Assembly: GCA_033763595.1 (NCBI GenBank)
Contig: JANRKH010000018.1
Span: 1 to 64,000, forward strand
DNA from: JANRKH01 sp033763595
Lineage (GTDB): Bacteria; Pseudomonadota; Alphaproteobacteria; Rickettsiales; Rickettsiaceae
Reading direction: 5' to 3'
Length of the DNA stretch: 64,000 nt
Below the pieces are notes generated by a model. It ran no database searches and had not been told where the DNA came from. It worked only from the letters and a program-made list of their open reading frames with translations. Positions 9,001 to 16,156 of this stretch are shown one piece after another (position 1 is the stretch's first letter; the number at the start of each line of letters is the position of its first letter). The translations under genes and the position numbers were made by a program.

Positions 9001-9952
9001 ATGGATGAGTGTCATATAAGTCTACTGTTGTATTTCGATACCATGGCTCCATCCATGCAGTTAGCCCCTCATATAATGAAGGATCTTCATAAAGACAAAT
9101 TCTAGGCAAAAATGCTCTATACTTGAAAAGATCTTGCTTTTCTGAAGAAGTGGAACTTGCACTACTCGTTTGGTTTTCGTTAATATATTCATTAACCTCA
9201 TCGGCAAATTTAATACCAGGATCAGGCCTTGGAAACCCATTTCTATCTAGAAAGTGAAAATATAGACCAGGATCAGGCTCGAGTGTTATTCCGCCACTGT
9301 TATCTTCAATTAGCCTTGGCACTGCAACTCTAGCACAAAATCTTGTTTGAGGCGCACCATATGCGGATGCAAAAGTTACGCATTGGCCCCTTTTTCCATT
9401 AAGTTCTTTTTTTTGAGTAAAGCAACTAAGTGCATTACACGACTGCATACGTACAACGATCGAAGTTGAAGAACGTGATCTACTTGCCTCTGCGCAGTAA
9501 ATATTAAAATTATATGAATTGGCAGGGTAAGAGCTAAATTTGTCGCTACTAGGCGCTCTAAATTGCCTCAGGCACCCACTTCTACCAGATCTTCTATTGT
9601 AAGGAGGGCATAGTCCGTTCTTATAATTATTACGATAACTCCAATCAGAAAGAGTTGGAACAGTTATTCCCCCATTAGTTGATGAATCTAGATCTATAGT
9701 ACCATTTGTCAATTCTTTTAGAGTTAAGCCATCTTCTTGCCATTCTTCGTGATATGAGTTTCCGCAATTACATGGATTCGTAATACATTCCTTAATTTTA
9801 CTCCAAACACTTGCTTTAGAATTATCTATGGCCAATGAGCTAATAAATAAAACAGAAAGTAATATATTCAAAAATGATCCTTTAAACATAGAAATGTACA
9901 CAGAAACTAAGAATTGTTTTTTGATAACGAGTGCAGAACTCAAAATTTTCAT
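6041..9952 (-). CDS. Giant Cys-rich secreted protein in a vir-type operon, with sushi-like repeats
   Basis: This 1303-residue protein starts with a hydrophobic segment (about 23-45, FLNILLSVLFISSLA) ending SKA, a plausible signal peptide. If the signal is counted from Met22, the real start could be 9889. The rest has no membrane span and is rich in paired Cys and in Ser/Thr/Asn, so it is probably exported and disulphide-bonded. Three related modules near residues 1018-1245 share GYAxW, then GTC, then a GY, an RxC and a closing Cys, similar in layout to sushi/CCP modules. The ATG overlaps the stop of the upstream virB4 as ATGA, indicating translational coupling and a role in or on the secretion system. 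It lacks the multi-span VirB6 domain. Confidence 0.75.
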   Translation of the reverse strand: MKILSSALVIKKQFLVSVYISMFKGSFLNILLSVLFISSLAIDNSKASVWSKIKECITNPCNCGNSYHEEWQEDGLTLKELTNGTIDLDSSTNGGITVPTLSDWSYRNNYKNGLCPPYNRRSGRSGCLRQFRAPSSDKFSSYPANSYNFNIYCAEASRSRSSTSIVVRMQSCNALSCFTQKKELNGKRGQCVTFASAYGAPQTRFCARVAVPRLIEDNSGGITLEPDPGLYFHFLDRNGFPRPDPGIKFADEVNEYINENQTSSASSTSSEKQDLFKYRAFLPRICLYEDPSLYEGLTAWMEPWYRNTTVDLYDTHPYTMPYHNSGPGSNDSVVGTVDFLTGNFLKNDVVQDEFFFKKNGFDSLFYPGSLGARSITSFDENASSNVKILSKSVDLRWYDDNDNYKNWVKDFVYSKKYSLGCAYLPIGEYPYPFCPQTPEFPPTVSMQEICPAEIYYDDALGKEALRLKQSTISSPCVNSSPSNNFIKNSVRLSLDKNIYLCQDGDDALFDNGKCVRFGSNLTPSLIHASYNDQISICPSSIEEGSVCAEYINSSYPAGTNVRVIYGYQDGSNSSVAITYGYPTDAKGICDGITFPCVLLYGINLGEYSDISFDLSELSSSEISDGYLAGQTASLTDRTSTGSSVNYNVSTYISFMGEDDTVDTDSITLESNSMCATYNTGSGGGGMEEDLGCIKRATPPKITINKCDSSCANNTYLTPKLQVTLDYSDLPLGEGISSSIEDSATFVFGTNDLSVGPSGDGQNPYFNAIGASVTTIATDEKYIYPPFYGSYAVQQGGLSIFGEYIDTNPPFNSDGTLKSDTKYLSGIEYEIGSYLRGAKMISAMIMPQTQCHSNIPGTNKFDDRNCILTTKNYHKNVDCSEFLALNVKVMCSYINQDDCVTHATISPIAIKDDNGNLTGEYVNFKTCNSEDGTTDCYVLPSSMTKNLCVASNDALDRIEPLYYTGASIKVNSFYDATSLKMTTGPCATTDTDKNFNEKNCATRDKTIYELSGVVDTSEPPKCSSESASETSGYASWTEVALGEESVGTCASGYAVPSGQASLANRKCYMDENGSVMLETITSSSTCVYASNYCSAVTSANSSSGYATWTSVAVGSESKGTCKKDYYPPTDVLATRTCNFNQMAQLTLDSITTETTCIQGCSENTSFDEANGYAYWPAAQRDSESKVEAYGSLSSGCASGYIPYYPEYPNIYRHPHFYKSRTRNCSYISSSNSTVLSDPAPNVCRKNDAESIAADLYRCYHDNYNETAEPNESDPIESGALDKAVCYYLNIVYKQLTGKSYEYNP

Positions 9953-12453
9953 ATTAAAATATTCATTGCATCGTAATATTCATCAGTGGTTTTAAGTAAA
10001 TCTGAACTATTTTTTTTGAGCAATTCTTGAAATTTAGCTATCGCAGAATCACCTGATGACAAAATCGAAATTATCCCACGAAATCCACCTATACTAAGTT
10101 CACAAATAATATATTTTCCATTTTGCTTGATCATAAATAACCTTGTAGATACTATAATCGATCTTAGTGCTAAATATTCATTCTCATCAAGAGTTAAAGC
10201 TTCTTTCCACTCATGTGTAACAGACTCAGCACTTAGGTACATCTTAGTGCCAAAGCTCTCATTAATTATCTTCCACAAATAAGATGAGAAAAACTTGCTT
10301 TGAAATTCAAATGTTATTGTATTAAAATAAATGATGTTTTCATCTGAGAGGCTATTAAAAAATTTTGTGTAAAATTCCTCTGAGAATGCGCAATTTGATA
10401 GTAAATTATACTCCTCTATTTTGATAATTTGCCTCTCTTGCTTATAGGAACTTAGGAAAATTATGATATTTAATGTTAGAACAACCTCTCTAAATGTAGC
10501 AAATTTGTCAAGTTGCTCATAATAATCATTTAGCATTATCTCCTCTTGTGGATAATGTTTTGATGCATAATATTCATTTGATAGCTCAGTAAAATCTATT
10601 GACATAAAATCAAAATGTTCATCTTGCCATCTTTGATCATCTTGAAAGAACTCGTAAAATTTCCCCTCTGGCAGATAATCTATTAGTCTAGCTCTTAAAG
10701 ACTCCCCGGCGAACCCGCTAAATTCAAATTTCGCAATATTAGCAAAGGTGCGACTTTGCTCCTCGAATGAAAAAAGATATTTTACCAATTTGTCGAGAGT
10801 CTCATTTTCTTCATCTGATAATTTTTTTGCACCAATCCCGCACATTGCCTTAATTATATCACTTATAAATGACTCATCTGCTTGTTTTGCAAGGATCTTG
10901 AATGGATCTATTCTAAAAGGTTTGCAAATTCTACCCCCGTTCGCGAGCGTAAAAACGCTAGAATCATTATTATACATAATGATTAGGACAGCAGGGTTAA
11001 ATTTCATCGCTTCAGATATAAAGAAATTTGAAATTGTTGTTCTACCTGACTCTCTTTCTCCTATGATAAAAGTTTTTGCATTTTGTTGATCTGAGTGAAA
11101 ATTAAAAAAGAACGGCGTGCCTTTATATGTTCTAAGTAAGGTGACATATTGACCCCATGTATTCACCGGAGAACCTATATTTGTTGTATGGAGGCTCGCA
11201 AAAGCACAAACTTCAGCGATATGTGCAAAATAAGTCTTTTTGAGATAGATAAAATTTCCTGGCATTTGAGACCAAAATGCATCTTCAAGATTTATATCTT
11301 CTCTTATATGATTTATTCCAACTTGCTCAAGAGAATGCCCAACTAACTCACACGACGAATCAAGACCTTCGATAGTTAGATTTTGTAGTAGGATAGTTAT
11401 TTGTCGATTATAATAAGGTAGTTGCAAAGAATTTAATTTATCTATCTCTTCAACTCTTGTAGATTGTAAAAGGCCCTTATCTCCTGAGAGATTTGATATA
11501 TATTTCTGAAAATCGATAGATTTCAATACTTTATCCTTTTCCTCGTGATAAAATGACTCTGTAATAACCATCTCAGATGGAATCTGCAATATAGTATCAA
11601 GCTTCTGCGGGGAAATATCAGAGTATTTTTTTATAGATAATAAGGCTGAGTATTTTTTTATATTATCAGAATCCATCTCAAGTTTATCAGATCCTACCGC
11701 GTATTTAAAATCCCCAATTAACCTTGAGATATCAGCTCTTGAAACTGGTATTTCTTTATCTATACCCGTAAGCATGGTGCGATATAAGCTAGATATACTA
11801 CAGTATAAATTTGATTCTTGAGGTCTTGGGCTAGACTTTGGCTGTTCATGGTTTGTTTGCTCTATAGAAACGGAAGTCTTGAGCGTTTCATCTTTGTCAT
11901 AGATACCCAATATTTTTGGTCTAAATTTTTCAAGATGCTTGTAAATTGCAAGAGTTACTTGATCTATTTCGCCTTTTGCCTTTAGAAGCTCTTCATTATG
12001 TTTTTTGGTAAATGTTTTGTAGTTAAAAAAAGCAGAAAGCCAGCTTTTATCTTTTAACGAAATATCAGAACCAATATGTAATATTGTTATATATAATCTG
12101 TTAACAAATTTATCATTCCAGAAATTTTTTTGTACCCATATGTCATGGATTTTTTTACTTGCTACAGTCGGATAATGATCAGTATCTACAAGAGAACTTC
12201 TCCTTCTAACTGTATGTACCCAAAACGCTAAATTTGGATTTGTTAAATATTTATTTATTGCTTCTCTTGCGTAATGCCTAAGTAAAGCCAGATCTTTGCT
12301 AATATATTCTAAGTCTATACCTTTAATTTCTATTGTTTTTAGCAGTTCTCCATTTTTTGTTAAAACTGTGTTTGCATCAATGTGACAAGCAAACGGGACA
12401 AAATTATGAGAATTTTGACAAAAAATCGCGGATTTTTTTTTCGCTCCAAACAA
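9949..12453 (-). CDS. virB4: Divergent VirB4-family T4SS ATPase with degenerate Walker motifs
   Basis: This 834-residue protein has the CagE/TrbE/VirB4 layout: an N-terminal domain (ELLKTIEIKGIDLEY and HTVRRR) and a C-terminal RecA-like domain with GTPFFFNFH before the nucleotide loop. The loop at 465-473 is GERESGRTT, with Arg471 in place of the catalytic Lys. The expected Walker B region reads MYLSAES, without the normal Asp-Glu. This matches the second VirB4 copy (rvhB4-II) of Rickettsiales, which is likewise reported as degenerate. It probably serves as a structural inner-membrane partner of an active VirB4 encoded elsewhere. It follows the ELM1 gene by 33 nt and overlaps the next gene by 4 nt. 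Confidence 0.85.
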   Translation of the reverse strand: MFGAKKKSAIFCQNSHNFVPFACHIDANTVLTKNGELLKTIEIKGIDLEYISKDLALLRHYAREAINKYLTNPNLAFWVHTVRRRSSLVDTDHYPTVASKKIHDIWVQKNFWNDKFVNRLYITILHIGSDISLKDKSWLSAFFNYKTFTKKHNEELLKAKGEIDQVTLAIYKHLEKFRPKILGIYDKDETLKTSVSIEQTNHEQPKSSPRPQESNLYCSISSLYRTMLTGIDKEIPVSRADISRLIGDFKYAVGSDKLEMDSDNIKKYSALLSIKKYSDISPQKLDTILQIPSEMVITESFYHEEKDKVLKSIDFQKYISNLSGDKGLLQSTRVEEIDKLNSLQLPYYNRQITILLQNLTIEGLDSSCELVGHSLEQVGINHIREDINLEDAFWSQMPGNFIYLKKTYFAHIAEVCAFASLHTTNIGSPVNTWGQYVTLLRTYKGTPFFFNFHSDQQNAKTFIIGERESGRTTISNFFISEAMKFNPAVLIIMYNNDSSVFTLANGGRICKPFRIDPFKILAKQADESFISDIIKAMCGIGAKKLSDEENETLDKLVKYLFSFEEQSRTFANIAKFEFSGFAGESLRARLIDYLPEGKFYEFFQDDQRWQDEHFDFMSIDFTELSNEYYASKHYPQEEIMLNDYYEQLDKFATFREVVLTLNIIIFLSSYKQERQIIKIEEYNLLSNCAFSEEFYTKFFNSLSDENIIYFNTITFEFQSKFFSSYLWKIINESFGTKMYLSAESVTHEWKEALTLDENEYLALRSIIVSTRLFMIKQNGKYIICELSIGGFRGIISILSSGDSAIAKFQELLKKNSSDLLKTTDEYYDAMNILI

Positions 12454-12486
12454 GTTATTACTCTATTTACTAAGGCATTTGAGTAT

Positions 12487-13503
12487 TCATATAACATGAA
12501 TTAAGTTCGAAATAACATATTCAGCAACTCTTCTTACTTCATTAAGAGGAGTATAGTGGTAATCTTGCAAATTATTTGTCCCAAGACTAAGTTTACGAGC
12601 GACTCCAAGCTCAAAGAGATTACTTGCAAAGCTTAGGTGCTTTTTTGAGTGAAAATTTTTAGGAATATAAATATAAAGGGGCTTGCCAGATGACACAACT
12701 TCACTGCACATAGAAACAGAATCACAAGTAGCAATCACAAATTTTGCATCCGAAATCATTGCGGGATATGGATTATTACCTCCAAAAGCTGGGTCATAGA
12801 TAAGTATATTATCATTTTTTATACTTAGTATTGCGTTCTTGATAAAATCTTGAGTTCTTCTGCTGAAGGTGATCAGAGCATTTAGATTATTGTTTTTTGC
12901 CACCTGTGTTATAATGGAAGCAAGATCTTTTGCATCCTGCTCAGAAAATATCGAGTCTTTAGTTGCCCCTCCTATCAATACTGCCAAATAACTTACCTTC
13001 TGTAGACTCGGATATGCTTGATAAAATTGGCTTTTGCCTTCTTGTATTTTTTGCTCAAGATTACAAAGGGCTCCTGTAATATTTATGATATTATTGTTTG
13101 AACTCTTGATAATTGAATCATGATATGGCACTACTATCAAATTAAAATTTGAGAACTTAATCCCGGGCTTTAAGATATGAATGTTCTTAACACCATATAT
13201 TCTCTTCATGGAAGCTGAAATAAAGGCGGTTTTTCTAGAAGCTGAAATAATCAAATCTGGTATTTGCATACTTAAGATGGCCCGAAAATCTGGCGATGCA
13301 ACTTGATAGAATCCGAACGGCAAAAAAAAATTTGGTAAGTTTGCAATATAATTATACTTTACATTAATTTGTGTATATTGGACATCAACTTTCAAATTAA
13401 TACGTAAAAGCAAAGCAAGATACTCAGCAAGTGCGAGCGCCTGAGTATTGCTGCCAATTTTCGAGTCTGTCAAAACCCATATAACCACTTTGTTTTTTTG
13501 CAT
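12487..13503 (-). CDS. ELM1-family (mitochondrial fission ELM1-like) protein
   Basis: This 338-residue protein belongs to the ELM1 family, shared by alphaproteobacteria and plant mitochondria. Its opening (VIWVLTDSKIGSNTQALALAE) is the family signature, and GGATKDSIFS, TFSRRTQ and the late TCDSVSMCSEVVSSGKPLYIY segment are all in the expected order. The fold resembles nucleotide-sugar glycosyltransferases, and a bacterial biochemical role is not established. It is the first gene of an apparent operon with virB4 and the 1303-residue Cys-rich protein. Confidence 0.85.
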   Translation of the reverse strand: MQKNKVVIWVLTDSKIGSNTQALALAEYLALLLRINLKVDVQYTQINVKYNYIANLPNFFLPFGFYQVASPDFRAILSMQIPDLIISASRKTAFISASMKRIYGVKNIHILKPGIKFSNFNLIVVPYHDSIIKSSNNNIINITGALCNLEQKIQEGKSQFYQAYPSLQKVSYLAVLIGGATKDSIFSEQDAKDLASIITQVAKNNNLNALITFSRRTQDFIKNAILSIKNDNILIYDPAFGGNNPYPAMISDAKFVIATCDSVSMCSEVVSSGKPLYIYIPKNFHSKKHLSFASNLFELGVARKLSLGTNNLQDYHYTPLNEVRRVAEYVISNLIHVI

Positions 13504-13634
13504 GACTAGTTTATAAATTTTATTTTTTTTGAAATTATGCTAGTAAAATTTGTTTTATCTGCTAGATTAGCGTACATCCGGATTACTGATTTACTTCACA
13601 TAAGAAATAATATCAATATTATTGTAAAATGATA

Positions 13635-13662
13635 TTGCGACTTATGAAAATCTCGGTATAAT
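13635..13662 (+). promoter_or_regulatory. Predicted sigma-70 promoter of pal
   Basis: TTGCGA (13635-13640), a 16-nt spacer and a perfect TATAAT (13657-13662) lie just before pal. A near-palindrome AATAATAT-CA-ATATTATT at 13606-13623 sits immediately upstream and may be a regulatory site. AGGAG at 13682-13686 is the ribosome site. Confidence 0.6.
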
Positions 13663-13694
13663 AATTAAATCAATAATTTTTAGGAGATTATAAT

Positions 13695-14141
13695 ATGTTA
13701 AATAGATTAGCTTTATTATTTTGCGTGATAATAGCTTTCACAGGATGTTCTTCATTTAAAAAACATTCGCAAGTTTCTGAGTCTGAGGCTATAGAATTTG
13801 AAAAAAATATAGGCGATCGCGTTTATTTTGCACTAGATAAACATCAGCTTTCACAGGAAGCAATCGAGCAACTAGATCGTCAGATTGCATGGCTAAATGC
13901 TGGCACAAGATCAAAAATCTTAATTTTGGTTGAAGGTCATTGTGATGACAGAGGAACAAGAGAGTATAATCTTGCACTTGGCGAAAAAAGAGCATACGCA
14001 GTTAAAAGCTACTTAATTGCGCAGGGTGTTGACGCTTCTAGAATCGAAATAACATCTTACGGTAAAGAAAAGCCGGCTGTGCTAGGCGATACTGAAGAGG
14101 CTTATAGATTAAATCGTAGAGCTGTAACTGTTGTAAAGTAA
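13695..14141 (+). CDS. pal: Peptidoglycan-associated lipoprotein Pal
   Basis: This is a 148-residue outer-membrane lipoprotein. The signal peptide ends in a lipobox (AFTGC) with lipidated Cys18. Residues 40-148 form the OmpA-like peptidoglycan-binding domain, with VYFALDKHQLS, VEGHCDDRGTREYNLALGEKRA and the closing YRLNRRAV. The Asp and Arg of the peptidoglycan-binding pocket are present. Pal anchors the outer membrane to the wall in the Tol-Pal complex and helps constriction at division. No tol genes are adjacent; the gene stands alone under its own promoter. Its presence implies that some peptidoglycan is retained. Confidence 0.95.
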   Translation: MLNRLALLFCVIIAFTGCSSFKKHSQVSESEAIEFEKNIGDRVYFALDKHQLSQEAIEQLDRQIAWLNAGTRSKILILVEGHCDDRGTREYNLALGEKRAYAVKSYLIAQGVDASRIEITSYGKEKPAVLGDTEEAYRLNRRAVTVVK

Positions 14142-14293
14142 TCTTACCCTAAGGTAAAATTACTTGCCGTATAAAATATTAGCTAATTATCTTACTGGTG
14201 AACTTTACTCATATATTTTCAGTTAGATTTTTAGCTATATTTTAAATCGCAAGGAGTTCGGGTGTACTAAAATAAGTACCCGGATCTATCTAA

Positions 14294-14405
14294 TACCAAA
14301 TCTCTAGTGCAAAACTCTTCACATGAATTTTAGGACGAGCATACTTAGGCGTGCATAAATTCATATGTTAGGTTTTCCTGAGATTTAGCTCCCTAATATT
14401 TGGTA
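14294..14405 (+). repeat. R2 repeat, 112 bp
   Basis: It has R1-like ends (TACCAAATCTCTAG at left; TTTGGTA at right) but a different core, CATGAATTTTAGGACGAGC, answered by GCATAAATTCATATG. Related cores occur at about 15120-15202, 35398-35526 and 43423-43485. Confidence 0.6.
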
Positions 14406-14577
14406 TTTAGATTCGAGTTAGAAGAAATAGATATTAGAAGAAATAGATATAATGAGAAGATAAATGTGATGTGCTGTTACTTAGTCTGTTACTTATAGCA
14501 CTTGACATTTACGCACTAAACTGCAATTATAGATCTATCCTTGAGAATGTTAGTTGAGAATGTTAATTAACGAGTTA

Positions 14578-14682
14578 TACCAAATCTCTAGAATTAAATA
14601 ATACTAGGAGCGAGGAGCGAAGCCTACTACAAGCTAGGTGAGTGACTAGCTAGAAGCAAGTACTTAAAAATGGGATTTGGTA
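14578..14682 (+). repeat. R1 repeat, plus orientation
   Basis: A full-length copy of 105 bp. The left end is TACCAAATCTCTAGAATTAA and the right end AAGTACTTAAAAATGGGATT then TGGTA. The internal part is GGAGCGAGGAGCGAAGCC, one of two subtypes seen. Confidence 0.75.
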
Positions 14683-14768
14683 TTAGAACAATACCTTATT
14701 AACAACACTGCTCCGTAAACTTATTCCCGGGCTACCAGGTCCCTACCATAAGATAAACTCGGTGAAAC

Positions 14769-14819
14769 TACTAGGTAAAACTAGGATGAACTAGATGAAA
14801 TTAGGATAAATTAGGCAAA
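14769..14819 (+). repeat. Short tandem repeat, about 10-bp unit, five copies
   Basis: Five consecutive 10-bp units of the form AACTAGGTAA, AACTAGGATG, AACTAGATGA, AATTAGGATA and AATTAGGCAA. They are imperfect but in strict 10-bp register. Confidence 0.6.
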
Positions 14820-14924
14820 AGCAGAGACCACTAAACCGCAGGGGTTCCTACATGAATGAGGCTCTTGCTACCTGAGCTTGCGAAGCAATTGCCTCTTAGT
14901 AATAAACCATTCGGATAGGTTTAA

Positions 14925-15033
14925 TACCAAATCTCTGGAATTAAATAATACTAGGAGCAAATCGCGAAGCCTACTCTCGTGTAAGCCTTTAGCGACGAGC
15001 TATACGATAAGTACTTAAAAATGGGATTTGGTA
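14925..15033 (+). repeat. R1 repeat, plus orientation
   Basis: A full-length copy of 109 bp with the GGAGCAAATCGCGAAGCC / CTCGTGTAAGCCTTTAGCG internal subtype. The ends are TACCAAATCTCTGG and GGGATTTGGTA. Confidence 0.75.
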
Positions 15034-15197
15034 TAACACTAATTCCTATTTTAAATGATCAAATAATATGATCAAATTCAATGATCAAATTAAATAATTC
15101 AAAAGAACTTTGCGGGTCTTGCCTATACGCAAGTGTTTATATATACTAAAAGCACGCTCGCCATAAAATTCATATGAAGAGTTTAATTCTAGGGAGT

Positions 15198-15206
15198 TGG
15201 TATAAT
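15198..15206 (+). promoter_or_regulatory. Extended -10 promoter of rpmJ formed at a repeat end
   Basis: TGGTATAAT at 15198-15206 is a textbook extended -10 (TGn-TATAAT), with its last base 32 nt before the rpmJ ATG. The TTGGTA part is the terminus of a degenerate R1/R2-type repeat. No good -35 is visible, as expected for an extended -10 promoter. Confidence 0.5.
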
Positions 15207-15238
15207 ATCACTAAAGTTAAATAATTAAAAATATTATT

Positions 15239-15364
15239 ATGAAAATTGCAAGTTCCATTAAATCACTACGCAAAAGAGATAAAGATTGTCAAGTAATCAA
15301 AAGACACGGCAAAATTCTAGTGATTAACAAAAAAAACAAAAGATATAAGGCAAAACAGGGTTGA
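15239..15364 (+). CDS. rpmJ: 50S ribosomal protein bL36
   Basis: This is a 41-residue basic protein, MKIASSIKSLRKRDKDC followed by QVIKRHGKILVINKKNKRYK and a KQG end. It matches the alphaproteobacterial bL36 pattern (SLKSLR, VINK, RFKARQG). It lacks the four zinc-ligand Cys of the other bL36 type, as usual in this class. It is a component of the large ribosomal subunit. There is no obvious Shine-Dalgarno sequence. It stands alone between repeat clusters, with its promoter apparently at a repeat edge. Confidence 0.92.
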   Translation: MKIASSIKSLRKRDKDCQVIKRHGKILVINKKNKRYKAKQG

Positions 15365-15495
15365 TGCTTCAGGGATGCTTGAAGTTTTGGCCATGATACC
15401 ATTTCCAGAATAAATTAGACATATGGATTTTAGGGCTAGCAAGTCTATGTAAATACCTGCGCAAAAGTGAGTCTAGCTTCAATGGATACGTTTTT

Positions 15496-16036
15496 GTCAT
15501 TCCAGCCTCCCCTTTTTTGTCATTCCCGCTTGACTTCTCTGTCATTCCCGCTGCATCTTTTGTCATTCCCGTCTCCTTTTTTGTCATTCCCGCGCAGGCG
15601 GGAATCCAGTCTTTATATTTCCTGGACCCCCTCCTTCGAGGGGATGACATGTAAAACTCACGTGGATGACATCGTATTCGTAATTGTCATTCCCGTCTCC
15701 TTATTTGTCATTCCCGTCTCCTTTTTTGTCATTCCCGCGGAGGCGGGAATCTAGAATATATAATTCCTGGATCCCCGTTTTCACGGGGATGACATGTTTC
15801 CTAGATCCCCTCCTTCGAGGGGATGACATCATATTCGCAATTGTCATTCCCGCCTCTCTCTCATGTCATTCCCGCGGAGGCGGGAATCTAGAAGAATTAT
15901 GTTTCCTGGATCCCCGTTTTCACGGGGATGACATCATATTCGTAATTGTCATTCCCGCGTCTCTTCTCTGTCATTCCCGCGGAGGCGGGAATCTAGTCTT
16001 TATATCTACTAGATCCCCTCCTTCGAGGGGATGACA
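15496..16036. repeat. R4 array: four 68-bp double-hairpin elements plus half-units
   Basis: Full elements lie at about 15582-15649, 15727-15794, 15864-15932 and 15969-16036. Each begins TGTCATTCCCGCGGAGGCGG (the first has GCGCAGG), forms one hairpin with GCGGGAAT, then a second hairpin GGATCCCC to GGGGATGACA. There are two loop types, TCCTTCGA and GTTTTCAC. Between them lie iterated half-units of about 21 bp (TTGTCATTCCCGTCTCCTTT). Similar GTCATTCCCGC repeats are widespread in bacterial genomes, including Rickettsiales. Confidence 0.9.
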
Positions 16037-16156
16037 AAAAAAGGATGCGGGAATGCCAATTACAGTTTCATCCATGTGGAAACGGGGATCGCAGCAGATA
16101 GATCGATTTGGTACACTTTCAAAACTAAAGCATCTAATACTCATGGATTTAGCAGT

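Larger units (their letters stand above)
14142..15238. other. 1.1-kb non-coding region made of stacked small repeats
   Basis: I see no gene here. After pal there is a weak hairpin (TTACC-CTAA-GGTAA, 14145-14158) and a second one near 14250-14273 (CGGGTGTACT / AGTACCCG). R2 follows at 14294-14405, R1 at 14578-14682, a 10-bp tandem repeat at 14769-14819, R1 at 14925-15033 and a degenerate R2-type end at about 15113-15202. The rest is unrecognised, repeat-derived sequence. Confidence 0.7.

Noticed and set aside
6041..9952. VirB6 identity for the 1303-residue protein
   Set aside because: VirB6 needs a multi-span TrbL/VirB6 domain. This protein has a single N-terminal hydrophobic segment.
15369..16034. 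Open frames of 93-116 codons on both strands (for example SFPRRRES...FTGMT types)
   Set aside because: They lie wholly inside the R4 repeat array, and their sequence is that of the repeat read through in different frames. The same peptide fragments recur in all copies.
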